Shown here: one piece after another, positions 29,356 to 30,186 of the stretch | Layout: every line of letters starts with the position of its first letter | How positions within the stretch are numbered: position 1 is the first letter of the stretch | NCBI GenBank assembly: GCA_004565275.1 | Contig: SDOX01000142.1 | Location: 10,692 to 40,877 of the forward strand | Length of the DNA: 30,186 nucleotides | Reading direction: 5' to 3' | Source of the DNA: Nannochloropsis salina CCMP1776 | Lineage: Eukaryota; Sar; Eustigmatophyceae; Eustigmatales; Monodopsidaceae | Notes under the pieces: model-generated | The model's database searches: none | What the model was told of the DNA's origin: nothing | Seen by the model: the letters and a program-made list of their open reading frames with translations, nothing else | Translations under genes and position numbers: made by a program

Positions 29356-30186
29356 ATGGCTTCTGCATTCTATCTCCACCCTACCCTCCCCACCGCCTTC
29401 ATCCGCTGTCCAAGCTTTCCATCGTCCAACACGTCGCCTAAGCCCAAATGCTTCCCTTTCGCACTCTGTTTCTCCTCGGCCTCTTCACTACCTACCCCTC
29501 CCTCCGTCTTCTCACCTCCCATCGTCATCGCCGACGCGCAACCCCTCTACCCCTTGAGCGCCTTCGCCCTCCCTCACCAGTTTCTGGCTGCAGGGGAACT
29601 CGAGGCCGTGCTGTTGCCGTCCGGGCTCATCGAAGATCGGATCGATAAGATGGCGCAAGACCTCCTCGACGACCTTTTTTCCGCGCCATTTCCACCTCCG
29701 GGAGGATTGCTTCCCGTGTGCGAGCTCCACCTCCTGTGCGTCCTAAAAGGCGCCAGCCGTTTCTTCCACGCCCTCCTGGCCAGCCTGCGTCGTCGAGCCC
29801 AGGCCCAACGGTTGCCGTTACAGATTCAAATTGAATTTATCACGGTCCGGAGCTACGCAGGGATGCAGAGCACGGGCACGGTGGACGTCAGCGGGTGTGT
29901 CCTCGACAACCTCCAAGGCCGGAACGTGGTGCTGGTGGAGGACATGATCGACACGGTACCTGCCCTCCCTCCCTCCCTCCCTCCTTTCTTTTCTATCTTC
30001 TTTTTTCTTCGCCCCGGTCTCAACACTGATTGGGACTCCTCTCCTCCCTCTCTCTCCTCTTTCCTTCTCCCCTGCCTTCCTCCCTCCTCCCCTCCCTCCC
30101 GCCCTCCCTTCCTCCCTCCTCAAGGGCAACACCTTGCGGAAACTCGTCCCCCTCCTTCAATCCCATCGTCTGTCCTCCCTCCGAAT
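29356..30186 (+). CDS. HPRT1: Hypoxanthine-guanine phosphoribosyltransferase, 5' part
   Basis: Purine salvage: joins hypoxanthine or guanine to PRPP, giving IMP or GMP. Exon 1 is 29356-29955 (200 codons, donor GTACCT); exon 2 starts at 30125 after CAAG and runs off the window. Conserved parts in order: PPIVIADAQPLYPLSAFALP (human [21 protein letters not shown]), SGLIEDRIDKMAQDLL, LCVLKGASRFFHALL, IEFITVRSYAGMQSTGTVDV and the PRPP-binding loop VVLVEDMIDT-GNT split by the intron, then LRKLVPLLQSH. The only in-frame ATG before the core is at 29356, giving about 52 extra N-terminal residues (MASAFYLHPTLPTAF..., Ser/Pro/Phe-rich). They may be a targeting sequence, or the true start may lie in an unseen exon. 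The intron of 169 nt is CCCT-rich toward its acceptor. Confidence 0.92.
   Translation, partial: MASAFYLHPTLPTAFIRCPSFPSSNTSPKPKCFPFALCFSSASSLPTPPSVFSPPIVIADAQPLYPLSAFALPHQFLAAGELEAVLLPSGLIEDRIDKMAQDLLDDLFSAPFPPPGGLLPVCELHLLCVLKGASRFFHALLASLRRRAQAQRLPLQIQIEFITVRSYAGMQSTGTVDVSGCVLDNLQGRNVVLVEDMIDTVPALPPSLPPFFSIFFFLRPGLNTDWDSSPPSLSSFLLPCLPPSSPPSRPPFLPPQGQHLAETRPPPSIPSSVLPPN

Noticed and set aside
29448-29648. 66-codon frame with a signal-peptide-like start (MLPFRTLFLLGLF)
   Set aside because: It overlaps HPRT exon 1 in another frame, and the HPRT frame has clear homology.
1-30186. Transposons, retroelements, virus-like elements
   Set aside because: No reverse transcriptase, transposase, integrase or capsid motif and no terminal repeats were seen in any frame; the repeats are simple tetranucleotide, tandem or telomere-like.

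Overview
The window is nuclear DNA of a eukaryote. Genes are split by short introns, nearly all GT-AG, several stops are followed by AATAAA, and there is no operon structure or Shine-Dalgarno signal. Introns are packed with CCCT/GGGA tetranucleotide tracts, and a TTAGGG-type interstitial telomeric block lies in one intron. A compact layout (about 3.7 kb per gene), moderately high GC and these tracts suggest a stramenopile microalga, perhaps a eustigmatophyte of the Nannochloropsis/Microchloropsis kind. That is inference from style and memory, not a database match.

Eight genes can be supported, in strand pairs (- - + + - - + +): (1) 38-573 minus, the 5' end of a probable calnexin/calreticulin-family ER chaperone running off the window; (2) 1674-2362 minus, LSM7; (3) 3582-5803 plus, a CRT-like (chloroquine-resistance-transporter family) membrane transporter; (4) 6505-9342 plus, the alpha subunit of cytosolic phenylalanyl-tRNA synthetase; (5) 10010-15206 minus, mitochondrial elongation factor G1; (6) 16001-21435 minus, a rotatin-like armadillo protein of centrioles/basal bodies; (7) 23524-28292 plus, a large two-module FUSC/aromatic-acid-exporter-like membrane protein; (8) 29356 to the window end plus, HPRT, cut by the window edge. 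Exon boundaries were worked out by hand for all except rotatin, and the phases close, giving 503 aa for PheRS alpha, 431 aa for the CRT-like protein and 1422 aa for the FUSC-like protein.

The genes are mostly housekeeping functions (translation, mRNA decay/splicing, purine salvage, ER folding, transport) and are not an operon-like system. The unusual content is in the repeats. GGGA tracts on the sense strand sit just after 5' splice sites and CCCT tracts just before 3' splice sites. The same repeat has entered exons as in-frame Glu-Gly-Gly-Arg arrays. The rotatin gene changes reading frame four times, always by the same step, near such tracts. The EF-G gene lacks one expected domain IV exon, in an intron bounded by such tracts. 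A telomere-like block forms one of its 5' splice sites. Intergenic stretches hold no tRNA, rRNA, transposon or virus-like element that I could recognise.
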